The notes under the pieces: generated by a model
Seen by the model: the letters and a program-made list of their open reading frames with translations, nothing else
Database searches by the model: none
What the model was told of the DNA's origin: nothing
Position numbers and translations under genes: made by a program
In this document: positions 49,057 to 58,589 of the stretch, in pieces
Numbering within the stretch: position 1 is the first letter of the stretch
Layout: the number at the start of each line of letters is the position of its first letter
Assembly (NCBI RefSeq): GCF_040640155.1
Contig: NZ_JBFABE010000045.1
Span: 1-64,000, forward strand
DNA from: Streptosporangium sp040640155
GTDB lineage: Bacteria > Actinomycetota > Actinomycetes > Streptosporangiales > Streptosporangiaceae
Length of the DNA: 64,000 nt
Direction: 5' to 3'

Positions 49057-50042
49057 CGCGGGAACGTCGCCGGAGCCCCCGAGGACGCGTCGATGATCTC
49101 CATGAGGATCTCGTCGAGAGCGCGCCGCGGCACCCAGCCGGTGAGGGCACGGAGCTTCGCCGTGTCCGGGACCCTTCGGGTCATGTCCTCGAACCCCTGC
49201 TCGTAGGCCTCGGAGTAGGGCACCAGCTCGATCCCGGAGGTGGAGCCGGTGAACCCGATGATCATCTTCGCCAGTTCCAGGATGCTGACCTCGTCCGAGG
49301 AGCCGATGTTGAAGGTCTCGCCGATCGCCGCGTCCTCGTCGAGCAGCCCGAGCAGCGCGTCCACCACGTCGGCGACATGGGCGAAGCACCGGGTCTGGGT
49401 CCCGTCGCCGAAGACCGTGAGCGGCGCGGCCGACAGGGCCTGGCGGACCAGGCTCGGGATGACCATGCCGTAGGTCGGGCTCTGTCTCGGGCCGACGGTG
49501 TTGAAGAGCCGGACGATGATCGTCGGCAGGCCGCGCTCCTTGTGGTAGGCGTTGGCCAGGATCTCGTCGACGGCCTTGGCCGTGCTGTAGGCCCAGCGGA
49601 CCACGGCGGGGCTGCCCAGGATGCGGTCGGAGTCCTCACGCAGCGCGCCCGAGGAGTTCTTGCCGTAGATCTCGCTGGTGCTGGTGATCAGGATCTTCTT
49701 GCGGTAGCGGTGCGCGGCCTCGATGACGATCTCCGAGCCCCGGATGTTGGTCGTCAGGGACCGCAGCGGCTGCTCGACGATCAGCTTGACGCCCACCGCC
49801 GCCGCCAGGTGGACGACCACGTCGCACCGGTGGACCAGCTCGTCCACCATGAGCTCGTCCAGCACCGAACCGTGCACGAAGTGCAGGTCGGGGTGGGGCC
49901 GGAGGTTCTCCAGCCGCCCCGTCGAGAGGTTGTCCAGGACGACGACGGAGTCGTCGCGGGCGAGCAGCGCGTCGGCCAGATGCGATCCGATGAATCCGCT
50001 GCCACCCGTTATCAGATAGCGGGTTCTTGATGCCTTGCTCAC
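49053..50042 (-). CDS. NAD-dependent nucleotide-sugar epimerase/dehydratase 1
   Basis: A 329-aa extended SDR. Rossmann motif ITGGSGFIGSHL, VVVLDNLSTGR, HLAAAVGVK, the Ser/Thr and Tyr/Lys of TSTSEIYG and YSTAK, RLFNTVGPRQS and a substrate-side FGDGTQTRCF. Close to UDP-glucuronate decarboxylase or GDP-mannose-dehydratase-like enzymes; the exact sugar is not certain. AGGAG lies about 7 nt before the GTG. Confidence 0.85.
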   Translation of the reverse strand: MSKASRTRYLITGGSGFIGSHLADALLARDDSVVVLDNLSTGRLENLRPHPDLHFVHGSVLDELMVDELVHRCDVVVHLAAAVGVKLIVEQPLRSLTTNIRGSEIVIEAAHRYRKKILITSTSEIYGKNSSGALREDSDRILGSPAVVRWAYSTAKAVDEILANAYHKERGLPTIIVRLFNTVGPRQSPTYGMVIPSLVRQALSAAPLTVFGDGTQTRCFAHVADVVDALLGLLDEDAAIGETFNIGSSDEVSILELAKMIIGFTGSTSGIELVPYSEAYEQGFEDMTRRVPDTAKLRALTGWVPRRALDEILMEIIDASSGAPATFPR

Positions 50043-50099
50043 GTGCTGCTCCTCATCGCGTGCTTGGAGAGAACTGGGTTGCCGACAGGAGGCGGTGGT

Positions 50100-51065
50100 T
50101 CACGCGGACGCGCCGAGTCTGGCATCCGCGCCCGGCGCCCGCGTCCCCTCGAACCAGGCCACCGTCCGGCGCAGCCCGTCCTCGAGCGAGATCGGGCACG
50201 CGCCGGGGAACAGCTCGCGCAGCAGGCGGCTGGAGGCCTGGGACTCGCGGATGTCGCCCCGGCGGGGCGGCAGCGGGACCGTCTCGACCGTGCGGCCGAG
50301 GATCTCGCCGAGGAGGTCCATGAGCTGCCGCAGCGAGACGCGGGTGCCGAAGGCCAGGTTCACCGGCCTGGTGCTCGTCACCCCGCGGGCGGCGGCGTCG
50401 GCGAGGATCTCGGTCACCGACCCCACGTAGGTGAAGTCCCTGGCCTGCCCGCCGTCGCCGTGCAGCGGCACCGGCTCGCCGCGCAGCGCCGCCGAGACGA
50501 ACGCCGGGATCACCGCCGCGTACGCGTGCCCGGCGCTCTGCAGCGGGCCGTAGACGTTGAAGAAGCGGAACGGCAGGACCGGCAGGCCGTAGCTGGCCGC
50601 GTAGGCCAGGGCGTAGGCCTCCGCGGCCAGCTTGCCGGCCCCGTACGGGCTGAGCGGCCTGGTCGGCAGGTCCTCGTGCTTGCGGGGTTCGGGACGGTCG
50701 CCGTAGACCGAGGAGGAGGAGGCGAGGATCACGTGCGGCCTGCTCGCCCGGCACGCCTCCAGCACGTACAGGGTGCCGGTCGCGTTGACGGCGTGCGAGG
50801 CCAGCGGGTCGGCCAGCGACCGGGGCACCGACGGCCGCGCGGCCAGGTGGATCACGTGCGTGACGTCGGCCGTCAGGTCGCCCAGCAGATCCCTGTCCAG
50901 GATGCTGCCGGTCACCACCTCGGCCTCGACCCCGTCGAGATTGGCCGGATCGCCGCTGCTCAGGTCGTCCAGCACGGTGACGCGCCGCACGTCGCCCCTG
51001 GCCGCCAGGGTCCGGCACAGGTGCGCGCCGATGAAACCCGCCCCGCCCGTCACCAGGACCCTCAT
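50100..51065 (-). CDS. NAD-dependent nucleotide-sugar epimerase 2
   Basis: A 321-aa extended SDR: VTGGAGFIGAHL, VTVLDDLSSGD, HLAARPSV, ASSSSVYG, YGAGKLAAE (catalytic Tyr/Lys), FRFFNVYGPLQ and HGDGGQARDFTYV, typical of UDP-glucose or UDP-glucuronate 4-epimerases. It probably supplies galacto-configured sugars or uronic acids for the polymer. Its ATG overlaps the stop of the upstream glycosyltransferase (ATGA). Gap to epimerase 1 is 57 nt. Confidence 0.87.
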   Translation of the reverse strand: MRVLVTGGAGFIGAHLCRTLAARGDVRRVTVLDDLSSGDPANLDGVEAEVVTGSILDRDLLGDLTADVTHVIHLAARPSVPRSLADPLASHAVNATGTLYVLEACRASRPHVILASSSSVYGDRPEPRKHEDLPTRPLSPYGAGKLAAEAYALAYAASYGLPVLPFRFFNVYGPLQSAGHAYAAVIPAFVSAALRGEPVPLHGDGGQARDFTYVGSVTEILADAAARGVTSTRPVNLAFGTRVSLRQLMDLLGEILGRTVETVPLPPRRGDIRESQASSRLLRELFPGACPISLEDGLRRTVAWFEGTRAPGADARLGASA

Positions 51066-52243
51066 CGGCTGCTCCCCTCGGGCAGTGGATCGCGGCCGGG
51101 CGCCGGGCACAGCGACCGGTAGAGGTTCTCGGTGTCGGCGACCAGGCGGTCCACCGCGAAGGCGTACGCGGTCCAGTCGCGGGCCGCCTCGCCCATCCGG
51201 CGGGCCAGGCCGGGATCGTTCAGCAGCCGGACGACGTGCGCCGCCAGCTCGTCCGGGCCCGGACCCGACAGCAGGCCGGTGTGGCCGTCCCTGACGACCT
51301 CGGCGACGCTCCCCACCCGGGTCGAGACCACCGGGACGCCCGCCATCCCCGCCTCGACGAGCGTCACCGGGGTGCCCTCGTTGTCCGAGGTCAGCAGGAC
51401 CACGTCGGCCGCGGCGTAGACCGTCTCGGTGTCCGCGCGCCAGCCCAGCAGGTGGAAGGAACCGCGCACGGGCTCGGTCTCCCGCTCCAGCCGCTCGGCC
51501 AGCTCGCCCCCGCCGCACACCACGAAGTGACAGTTCGGGACGCGGCCCAGCACGGTGCGGGCCACCGTGACGAACCGGTCGGGCCGCTTCACTCGGGTCA
51601 GCCGCCCCACGTACGCCACCACGGGCGCGTCCTGCGGCAGGCCCAGCGCGGCGCGGGCCTCCTCGCGGCCGGGCACCGGGCCCAGCCGCACCCCGGGAGG
51701 GATGACGACGTACTGCTCGGGCCGGCCGATCCCCGCCTCCAGCAGCTCGTCCCTGACCTGGGTCCCGACCGTCACCAGCCGGTCCGTCAGCAGGGCCAGC
51801 AGCCGCTCCGACCGTACGTAGAGCCCGCGCCTGACCGGGGAGAAGTAGCCGTGCAGCAGGTGGCCGTGGAAGACGTGCGCCCGCGCCGCGCCGACGCCCG
51901 ACAACCGGGCGGCCACCCGGCCCAGGGCCCCCGCCTTGGCGGTGCGGGTGTGCACGATGTGCGGCCGGAACGACCGCATGGCGCGGACCAGCCAGAACAG
52001 GGCGCGCTGGTCGTCGCCGGGCCTGACGGAGCGGCCCAGGCCCGGGACGTGGTGTACCGGGGCGCGCGCGCCGTGCAGCAGCAGATGGTCGCCCTCCCCG
52101 GCGCCGACGTGGCCGGTGTAGAGACGGTGGTCGAACTCCTCGCGGTTCAGCCGCTCGTGCAGTCCCGAGACCTGGGTGGCGGGACCGCCGACGTTCATTC
52201 GCGCGATGATCTCCATGACGCGAATCCGGCCGTCTGGCTTCAT
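51062..52243 (-). CDS. Glycosyltransferase family 4
   Basis: A 393-aa GT-B enzyme. N-terminal VMEIIARMNVGGPATQV, VHTRTAKAG, the donor domain VAYVGRLTRVKRPDRFV, FLLGWR-like turn, and the EX7E motif in SDNEGTPVTLVEAGMAGVPVV. It should move a sugar from a nucleotide donor to the lipid-linked acceptor. AAGGAG 5 nt before 52243 selects this start. First gene of the tight block running to the Wzc gene. Confidence 0.92.
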   Translation of the reverse strand: MKPDGRIRVMEIIARMNVGGPATQVSGLHERLNREEFDHRLYTGHVGAGEGDHLLLHGARAPVHHVPGLGRSVRPGDDQRALFWLVRAMRSFRPHIVHTRTAKAGALGRVAARLSGVGAARAHVFHGHLLHGYFSPVRRGLYVRSERLLALLTDRLVTVGTQVRDELLEAGIGRPEQYVVIPPGVRLGPVPGREEARAALGLPQDAPVVAYVGRLTRVKRPDRFVTVARTVLGRVPNCHFVVCGGGELAERLERETEPVRGSFHLLGWRADTETVYAAADVVLLTSDNEGTPVTLVEAGMAGVPVVSTRVGSVAEVVRDGHTGLLSGPGPDELAAHVVRLLNDPGLARRMGEAARDWTAYAFAVDRLVADTENLYRSLCPAPGRDPLPEGSSR

Positions 52244-52557
52244 GGAGGCTCCTTGCTGACAGGCCTGGCTCACGTCGGAGAAACTAGTTCTCCACCGGAT
52301 CCGTCAGCCGACACCATCACGGGGACGGCGCGATGTTTTTCCTACTCCCTACCTAAACGTGATACAGCGCCTATGGCGACGCTGCGCGTCGCGGTTCGGC
52401 CGTGCCTATGGCGACGCTGCGCGTCGCGGTGAGGCCGCTCTTGTCCGGCTCCTTCCCTCGTCGCTCATCCGCTTCGCTCCTTCCCTCCTCGGTCCAGTCG
52501 CCGGCGCGGCCTCACGGGAGTCCCCGGGGGGTTCGTAGGGCTGGTCCCCGGCGGGGG
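52244..52557. other. Intergenic region with AT-rich promoter-like segment and repeats
   Basis: 314 bp. An AT-rich stretch near 52335-52365 could be the promoter of the glycosyltransferase block. It is followed by a 27-bp direct repeat of palindromic units (52369-52430) and a pyrimidine-rich stretch of CTCCTTCCCTC type (52445-52500). No gene is supported. Confidence 0.5.
52369..52430. repeat. 27-bp direct repeat of palindromic units
   Basis: The same 27 bp, starting gcctatggcgacgctgcgcg, occurs at 52369-52395 and 52404-52430. Each copy contains the hairpin GCGACGC-TGC-GCGTCGC (7-bp stem). The two identical stem-loops, 35 bp apart, resemble a REP-type element. Confidence 0.85.
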
Positions 52558-53856
52558 TCATGAGGGGGGTGCTGTCACCGGGGCGGTGGGTCCGAGGGCG
52601 GCTCTCAGGTCGGAGGGACGGGGGAGGAGGTCGCGCGGGGAGGTGGAGGTGGTGCCGGCGAACCAGGCGATCTCCACCGCGGCCATGGCCGTGTAGCTCA
52701 CGGTGGCGGCCAGCGCGGCGCCCGAGGCGCCCCAGCGGGGGATGAGCACCAGGTTCAGGGCGAGGTCGAGCGCCAGGGCGCCGCCGGCGACGGCCGTCAT
52801 GGTCATCGGGCGCTCCAGCCGGATCAGGTACTGCTCGACCGGCCGCAGCAGCGACAGCGCGACCATGCCCGGCGCCAGCAGCAGCAGCGGCGCCACGCTG
52901 CCGGCGAACGCGGCGCCGTACAGCAGGGGGACGAGCAGGGGCGCGACGGCCGCCAGCGCCCCGGCCGACAGCGCCGAGAGCGCGAGGTTGAGCCGGAGCA
53001 CGCGCACGGTGACGTCCCGGGCGTCGGCGCCGTCCTCGACCGTCTGCCGGGGCAGGACCACCTGGGTGACCGCGTCACCCGGCACCCGGGAGAAGGTCAG
53101 CAGGGCCGTCCCGACCGTGTACAGGCCCACCTCGGCCGGGGAGACCAGGGCGCTCAGCAGGAAGACGTCGGCGGTCAGCAACAGGTGGAACGCGACCAGT
53201 CCGGGATGGTAGCGGCACGACAGGGCGAGCTGGCGGCGGGCGAGCGCCGCCTCGGCGCGCATGGCGCGCGGCCCGAGCGCCCCGAGGAGCAGCCAGAACG
53301 GCGCGCTGATGGCCAGCGCCCAGCAGACGATCACCGCCGCCACGGTGAGCTCTCCGGCGGCCGACAGCACCAGGATCGGCAGGTTCAGCACGAGCGCCGT
53401 CACGACCACGCCCCGGTTGGCCAGGTCGCTGCGCGAGCGCAGCAGCGCGATCCCGTTCAGGTTGACCGCCGCCACGCCGAACGGCACCGCCAGCAGGGCG
53501 ACGACGAGCAGTTCAGGCGCGGGGACGGGGGTGAAGGCGGTCACCGCCGCCAGCGTCACCAGCGCCGAGCCCACACCGGACAACAGCCCCAGCAGCAGGC
53601 CGTTGCCGGTCAGCGCGCGGTGCCGCGCCGGATCGGACCAGAGCGCGATCTGCGACCTGCCGATCGACAGGTTGCCCAGCACGATCGCGATCCCGCCGGT
53701 GGTGGCGATCATCGCGTAGACGCCGCGCCCCTCCGGCTGGAGGGTGCGGGCGATGAGGATGCCCGTCAGCGCCGCCAGCGTCAGCCGCACCAGGTGGCTG
53801 GCCATCGTCTGGACGGTCCGCCCCCGGGTGCCGCTCCCGTTCAGGACCCCGGGCAT
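52558..53856 (-). CDS. Polysaccharide flippase (Wzx/MurJ-like MOP superfamily)
   Basis: A 432-aa protein with about 12-14 membrane segments and the MOP-family look (LTLAALTGILIARTLQPEGRGVYAMI at the start, paired helices, and NLVLIPRWGASGAALAATVSY near the end). It would flip the lipid-linked repeat unit to the outer face of the membrane. The ATG overlaps the end of the asparagine-synthetase-like gene by 16 bp. Confidence 0.9.
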   Translation of the reverse strand: MPGVLNGSGTRGRTVQTMASHLVRLTLAALTGILIARTLQPEGRGVYAMIATTGGIAIVLGNLSIGRSQIALWSDPARHRALTGNGLLLGLLSGVGSALVTLAAVTAFTPVPAPELLVVALLAVPFGVAAVNLNGIALLRSRSDLANRGVVVTALVLNLPILVLSAAGELTVAAVIVCWALAISAPFWLLLGALGPRAMRAEAALARRQLALSCRYHPGLVAFHLLLTADVFLLSALVSPAEVGLYTVGTALLTFSRVPGDAVTQVVLPRQTVEDGADARDVTVRVLRLNLALSALSAGALAAVAPLLVPLLYGAAFAGSVAPLLLLAPGMVALSLLRPVEQYLIRLERPMTMTAVAGGALALDLALNLVLIPRWGASGAALAATVSYTAMAAVEIAWFAGTTSTSPRDLLPRPSDLRAALGPTAPVTAPPS

Positions 53857-55751
53857 CCGATCTCCGCCAGGACGGTGCCGTCCGGGACCGCGTGGGCCCG
53901 GTGCCAGAGCTCGAACTGCAGCAGCGCCCACAGCCGGTCGCCGTGGTCGGCGCCCTCGTCGTGCCGCCGCAGCAGGCCGGCCACGACCTCGGGCCGGAAC
54001 AGTCCCCTGCCGCGGGCGGTGTCGTCGGTGAGCGTGTCGTGGGCGAGCTCGCGCAGCTCGCCCCGGAGCCAGGCGGCGAGCGGCACGCCGAACCCCCGCT
54101 TGGGGCGGTTGTGCAGCCGTCCGGGCAGCCAGGGCGCGACCGCCCGCCGCAGCAGCAGCTTGGTGCGCCGGTCGCGGACCTTCAGCGGGTCGGGCAGCCC
54201 CGCCGCCCACTCCATCAGGTGGTGGTCCAGGAACGGCGAGCGGGCCTCCATGGAGTTGGCCATCGTGGTGATGTCGACCTTGACCAGCAGGTCGTACGGA
54301 AGGTAGCCGGCGACGTCCACGTCCTGCACCCGTCCCAGCGTGGTCGTCGCCGACGAGCCCAGGAACGCCTCCTCCATCAGCGCGCCGCTGTCGGTCCCCG
54401 CCAGGTGCGCGCGGAGCTCCGGCTCGTACAGCTCGTCCTTCTGGCCGGGCGTGAAGCAGGACATCAGGCCGGTGTAGCGGCGCGCGGGAGGCTCGGCGGC
54501 GAAGCGCATCAGCCGGCCCAGCAAACGGGCCGGGGAGCGGTAGCGGCTCTGCTCGGTGATGAGGGTCCCGGCGCGGGCGGACATCGCCGCCACGGCGCCG
54601 GGCATCGCCGGGATCCTGCCGGCCTGGTTCATCAGGGCGTAGCGCTGGTAGCCGCCGAAGCACTCGTCGCCGCCGTCGCCGTTGAGCACCACGGTGACGT
54701 GTCGCCGGCTCAGCCGGGCCACGTAGAAGCTGGGCACGGCCGAGGAGTCGGCGAACGGCTCGTCGAAGTGCCAGGCCAGCAGCGGCAGCACCTCCGGGAC
54801 GTCGGCGGTCACCATGAGCTCGTGGTGGTCGGTGGAGTAGCGCTCGGCGACCTGCCGCGCGTGGGCGCGCTCGTCGTAGCGGCCGTCGTCGAAGCCGACG
54901 CAGAAGGTCTTGACCGGCTCGCTGCTCTGCATGGCCATCGCCGCGACCACGGCGGAGGAGTCGATCCCGCCGGACAGGAACGCGCCGATGGGGCGCTCGC
55001 TCACCATGCGGATCCGGGTCGCCTCCAGGATCAGCTCGCGCAGCCGCTCCTCCTCCTCGCGCACGTCGGTCACCGGCCGAGGGGTGCGGTCCAGCCGCCA
55101 GTAGCGGTCCACGGTGATGCGGCCCCGCTCCCACACCAGCACGTGGCCCGGGAGCAGCTTGTGCACGCCCCGGTAGATCGACCAGGGGGCGGGCACGTAG
55201 CGGTAGGTCAGGTAGTGGTGCAGCGCGACCGGGTCGATCTCGCGGGGCATGCCGGGGTCGCGGGCCAGCGACTTCAGCTCCGAGGCGAACCGGATGGAGT
55301 TCTCGTCGGCCCACCAGTACAGCGGTTTCTTCCCGAGCCTGTCCCTGGCCAGGACCAGCCGACGGCGGTCGCGGTCCCAGACGGCGAAGGCGAACATGCC
55401 GCGCAGCAGCCGGGCCAGGTCGGGGCCGTGCTCCTCGTAGAGGTGGACGAGACACTCGGAGTCACCGGACGAGCGCAGCCGGTGCCCCCGTCCCGCCAGC
55501 TCCCGGCGCAGCTCGGGGAAGTTGTAGATCTCCCCGTTGAAGACCGACACGACCCGCCCGTTCTCGCTGCGGACGGGCTGGTCCCCGGTCGCCACGTCGA
55601 CGATCGCGAGCCTGCGCATGCCGAGCGCGGCGTGCTCGTCGGTGTGGAAACCCGTGCCGTCGGGACCCCGGTGCGCGATCACGTCGCACATGCGCCGGAC
55701 GAGCTCCGGATCCGGGTGTGACGTCGAGACGACTCCGGCTATCCCGCACAT
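53841..55751 (-). CDS. asnB: Asparagine synthetase-like glutamine amidotransferase (AsnB type)
   Basis: A 636-aa two-domain enzyme. The N-terminal glutaminase starts MCGIAG, with Cys2 as nucleophile; HRGPDG, FNGEIYNF and SGDSEC follow. The synthetase domain has the PP-loop SGGIDSS (about 260) and GDGGDE. GGAGG lies 5 nt before the ATG that places Cys2 correctly. In polysaccharide loci such proteins amidate uronic acids or other sugar carboxylates rather than aspartate; given its position between flippase and methyltransferase genes, that is the likely role here (inference). Confidence 0.92.
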   Translation of the reverse strand: MCGIAGVVSTSHPDPELVRRMCDVIAHRGPDGTGFHTDEHAALGMRRLAIVDVATGDQPVRSENGRVVSVFNGEIYNFPELRRELAGRGHRLRSSGDSECLVHLYEEHGPDLARLLRGMFAFAVWDRDRRRLVLARDRLGKKPLYWWADENSIRFASELKSLARDPGMPREIDPVALHHYLTYRYVPAPWSIYRGVHKLLPGHVLVWERGRITVDRYWRLDRTPRPVTDVREEEERLRELILEATRIRMVSERPIGAFLSGGIDSSAVVAAMAMQSSEPVKTFCVGFDDGRYDERAHARQVAERYSTDHHELMVTADVPEVLPLLAWHFDEPFADSSAVPSFYVARLSRRHVTVVLNGDGGDECFGGYQRYALMNQAGRIPAMPGAVAAMSARAGTLITEQSRYRSPARLLGRLMRFAAEPPARRYTGLMSCFTPGQKDELYEPELRAHLAGTDSGALMEEAFLGSSATTTLGRVQDVDVAGYLPYDLLVKVDITTMANSMEARSPFLDHHLMEWAAGLPDPLKVRDRRTKLLLRRAVAPWLPGRLHNRPKRGFGVPLAAWLRGELRELAHDTLTDDTARGRGLFRPEVVAGLLRRHDEGADHGDRLWALLQFELWHRAHAVPDGTVLAEIGCPGS

Positions 55752-56188
55752 CGGGTCCTCCATTGCTCGGTGGCGCTCGTGGGCCGGCGCCCGCGGGGCC
55801 GTACCCGTTCGCCGTCGCGGGCGGTCCCCGGCGGTGACGTTCTGCAAGATCACGGTAACGGAGCGGGGTGGCCGCGACCAGCGGCCCGCGAGGGCGTGTC
55901 GCCGGTCGCGGCCGGCGGCCTGCGAGGGCGCGTCGCGGGGAGTCCCAAGGCGGGGTAAGGATCGTGAAGATCATTGCTCGCGGGGGAGCCGCCGCGCCGC
56001 CCGGCCCGCCGGCGGCGTGCGAGCTTGGGAACGAACGTGGCGGACGGGCACGACTCCGGCTCGTCGCGGGCACCCGGCGTGCAGGCCGCCCGCCCGGCGG
56101 ACGCCCGTGGCGGACCCCCGTGGCAGGCCCCGGGATCCGGCCCCGACGCCGCGGACCTTTCCTTCCCTCTCGCTGAACGGGTGACCGG
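55752..56188. other. Divergent intergenic region of the polysaccharide locus
   Basis: 437 bp between the asnB-like gene (minus) and the methyltransferase (plus). It has a short direct repeat of gcgagggcgygtcgc type at about 55888 and 55922. No convincing coding frame; it must hold the promoters of both halves of the locus. Confidence 0.45.
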
Positions 56189-57226
56189 ATGACCTTCGTG
56201 GAAGACACGACCGGCGGTACGGGGACCGGCGTCACCCGGCACCCGCCGCTTCGCTGCCCCCGGTGCGGGGGAGCCCTGAGCGGCGGCTCCGGCGACCCGC
56301 CGGACGCCGGCTCCCCGGACGGCGGCTCCCCGGACGGCGAGGGCGGGCTGCGATGCGCCGGGTGCGGGGCGGGCTACCCCGTCGACCGCGGCGTCCCCCG
56401 GTTCGTCCCCTCCGACGGCTACGCCGACGGGTTCGGGTTCCAGTGGAACAGGCACCGGCTGACACAGCTCGACTCCCACGTCGGCATGCCCATCTCCCGC
56501 GACCGGCTGATGAGCGCGAGCGGCTGGTCCGCCGGCGAGCTGCGCGGCAGGACCGTGCTGGAGTGCGGCAGCGGGGCGGGCCGGTTCACCGAGGTGCTCT
56601 GCGAGACCGGCGCCCTGGTGACCTCCTTCGACCTCTCCGGCGCCGTCCACGCCAACGCCGCCTCCAACGGCCGCTTCCCCAACCTGAGGCTCCTGCAGGC
56701 GAGCGTCTACGAGCTGCCGCTTCCGCGCGAGTCCTTCGATTTCGTCGTCTGCCTCGGGGTCATCCAGCACACGCCCGACGTGCGGCGGACGTTCACGACG
56801 CTGCTCGGCCACCTGAGGCCGGGGGGCCGGTTCTGCGTCGACGTCTACGCGGCGCCGGTCGCCTACCCGCACCTGCGGCAGCTGATCCGCCCCTTCACCC
56901 GGCGGATGCCGCCCGAGCGGCTGTACCCGCTGGTGGAGCGGGCGGTGCCGCGCCTGCTGCCGCTGTCCATGGCGCTCAGCGCCGTCCCGGGCGTGGGCCA
57001 GGGACTCGCCCGGCTGGTGCCGGTGGCCAACCACCGCCACCTGGGCCTCAAGGACGCCGCGACGACGCTGGAGTGGTCGGTGCTGGACACCTTCGACTGG
57101 TTCTCGCCGCGCTACGAGAAACCCCAGTTCCGCCGGACGATCAGGCGCTGGACCGAGGAGCTGGGGCTGCGCGAGGTCTCGATCGTCCGCCGGCGCGGGA
57201 TGTACGTCGTCCGCGGCGTCAAATGA
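56189..57226 (+). CDS. SAM-dependent methyltransferase with N-terminal zinc ribbon
   Basis: A 345-aa protein. A Trm112-like zinc ribbon (CPRCGG and CAGCGAGYPVDRGVPRFV, about 23-72) is separated by a Gly/Asp/Pro-rich loop. The class I methyltransferase core has VLECGSGAGRFTEVL (motif I, about 128), SFDLSGAV and FDFVVCLGVIQHTPD (motif IV). It could methylate a sugar of the polymer or act as a chain-terminating modifier. First gene of the rightward block. Confidence 0.88.
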   Translation: MTFVEDTTGGTGTGVTRHPPLRCPRCGGALSGGSGDPPDAGSPDGGSPDGEGGLRCAGCGAGYPVDRGVPRFVPSDGYADGFGFQWNRHRLTQLDSHVGMPISRDRLMSASGWSAGELRGRTVLECGSGAGRFTEVLCETGALVTSFDLSGAVHANAASNGRFPNLRLLQASVYELPLPRESFDFVVCLGVIQHTPDVRRTFTTLLGHLRPGGRFCVDVYAAPVAYPHLRQLIRPFTRRMPPERLYPLVERAVPRLLPLSMALSAVPGVGQGLARLVPVANHRHLGLKDAATTLEWSVLDTFDWFSPRYEKPQFRRTIRRWTEELGLREVSIVRRRGMYVVRGVK

Positions 57227-57314
57227 CCGCTCCGCCGCCCCGCCGAGCCCCCCGCGCCCCCCGCGCGCCCCGCGCGGCGCACGCCCCCGACGCGACTTCG
57301 AGGTGAACCCGTCC

Positions 57315-58589
57315 ATGGAGTACTTCCTCGTCGTCTTCATGGCGGCGTTCCTGGTCTTCGTGACCTACACCGGGCTGGGGGTGCGCCAGGCCAACCGGCT
57401 GCTGCCGGTGCTCCTTCTGGCCTTCCTCACCCGCCTGGTCGTGCACGTCCTGGTGATGAGGCCGCGCATCATCGAGTACGGCGGGGACAACCGCACCTAC
57501 CTGGCCAGGGCCGGGGAGATCGCCACCTACTGGAGGCAGTCGGGTTTCCGGTTCGTCACCGGCGACCAGATCGCGGCCATCCACTCCATGGAGGTGCCCT
57601 GCAACCTCTTCGCCGTCGTCGTCTACCTGTGCGACGGGCCGGCCACCCTGGCCTGCACGGCGGTGGTGGCCACCCTGGCCTGCCTGCTGTGCATCGTCAT
57701 GTACAGGTTCGCGCAGCTCATCGGCGCCAGTGAACGGGCGGCGTTCCGGCTGTTCGTCGTGGTCGCCTTCCTGCCGGCCCTGCTGGTGCACACCTCCGAC
57801 ACGTTCAAGGACGGCATCAACGCCTTCCTCGTCGTCACCTGCCTGTGGCTGGTGGCCTCGAACGTCAAGCGCTTCGACGTGCGCAAGCTGCTCCTGATGG
57901 TCCCGCTGCTGTGGACGCTCTGGCACGTGCGCCCCTACATGGTGTTCATGTGCGCCCTGCCGCTGGTGGTGGGGCTGTCGCCCATGGAGCGAAAACTCTC
58001 CGTGCGCTCCGTGGTCGTCTCGACCCTGCTGCTCGTCCCCCTGGTGGTGCTGCTCGCCCGGATGGACGGCGGCGCGTCCCTGACCATGCTGCAGGAGCAG
58101 CTGGAGCTGGGGCAGTCGGAGTCGGTCCGCCGGGCCAACGCCGGGGGAGGGTCGGGCGTGCTGTTCGAGGACGGCGGCGACGCCTGGAGCGCGCTCGCCC
58201 CCAAACTGCTCTACACGCTGCTCGCCCCGTTCCCGTGGACGCCGGGCAGCCTGACGCTGCAGTTCGGGAAGGTGGACACGTTCATCTGGTACTACCTCCT
58301 CTACAACGCGCTGCGCGGCGCCCGGCGCCTGTGGGCCCGGGACCGGACGCTCCTGTTCGTCCTCGTGCTCTTCATCGTCCCCGGCACGATCGCCTACGCG
58401 ACCACCATGGCCAACATCGGCCTGATCTTCCGCCAGCGGATGCCGATCATGCTGATCGTCAGCCTGCTCGCCGCGCTCGCGTGGAGCGCGACCGATCCCC
58501 GGGAGCGGTTCCGGTCCGCCCTGCCCCGGCGCGCGCCCGATCCCGTGCCCCCGCCGCAGCCCGCGGCCACCCCCGGGACCGCCCGGTGA
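57315..58589 (+). CDS. Polytopic membrane protein, candidate polysaccharide polymerase (Wzy-like)
   Basis: A 424-aa protein with about 10 hydrophobic segments. The text between segments includes YGGDNRTYLARAGEIA, HTSDTFKDGINAFLVV and WTLWHVRPYMVFM, plus a larger loop at about 250-290. It has no clear domain hit by eye, but topology, length and position fit Wzy-type polymerases or EpsG-like proteins. A GTG at 57303 adds four residues. Its stop overlaps the GTG of the next glycosyltransferase. Confidence 0.6.
   Translation: MEYFLVVFMAAFLVFVTYTGLGVRQANRLLPVLLLAFLTRLVVHVLVMRPRIIEYGGDNRTYLARAGEIATYWRQSGFRFVTGDQIAAIHSMEVPCNLFAVVVYLCDGPATLACTAVVATLACLLCIVMYRFAQLIGASERAAFRLFVVVAFLPALLVHTSDTFKDGINAFLVVTCLWLVASNVKRFDVRKLLLMVPLLWTLWHVRPYMVFMCALPLVVGLSPMERKLSVRSVVVSTLLLVPLVVLLARMDGGASLTMLQEQLELGQSESVRRANAGGGSGVLFEDGGDAWSALAPKLLYTLLAPFPWTPGSLTLQFGKVDTFIWYYLLYNALRGARRLWARDRTLLFVLVLFIVPGTIAYATTMANIGLIFRQRMPIMLIVSLLAALAWSATDPRERFRSALPRRAPDPVPPPQPAATPGTAR

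Noticed and set aside
52445..52500. Pyrimidine-rich stretch suspected to be a small RNA or attenuator
   Set aside because: No hairpin with a T-run and no promoter-like box at a fitting distance.
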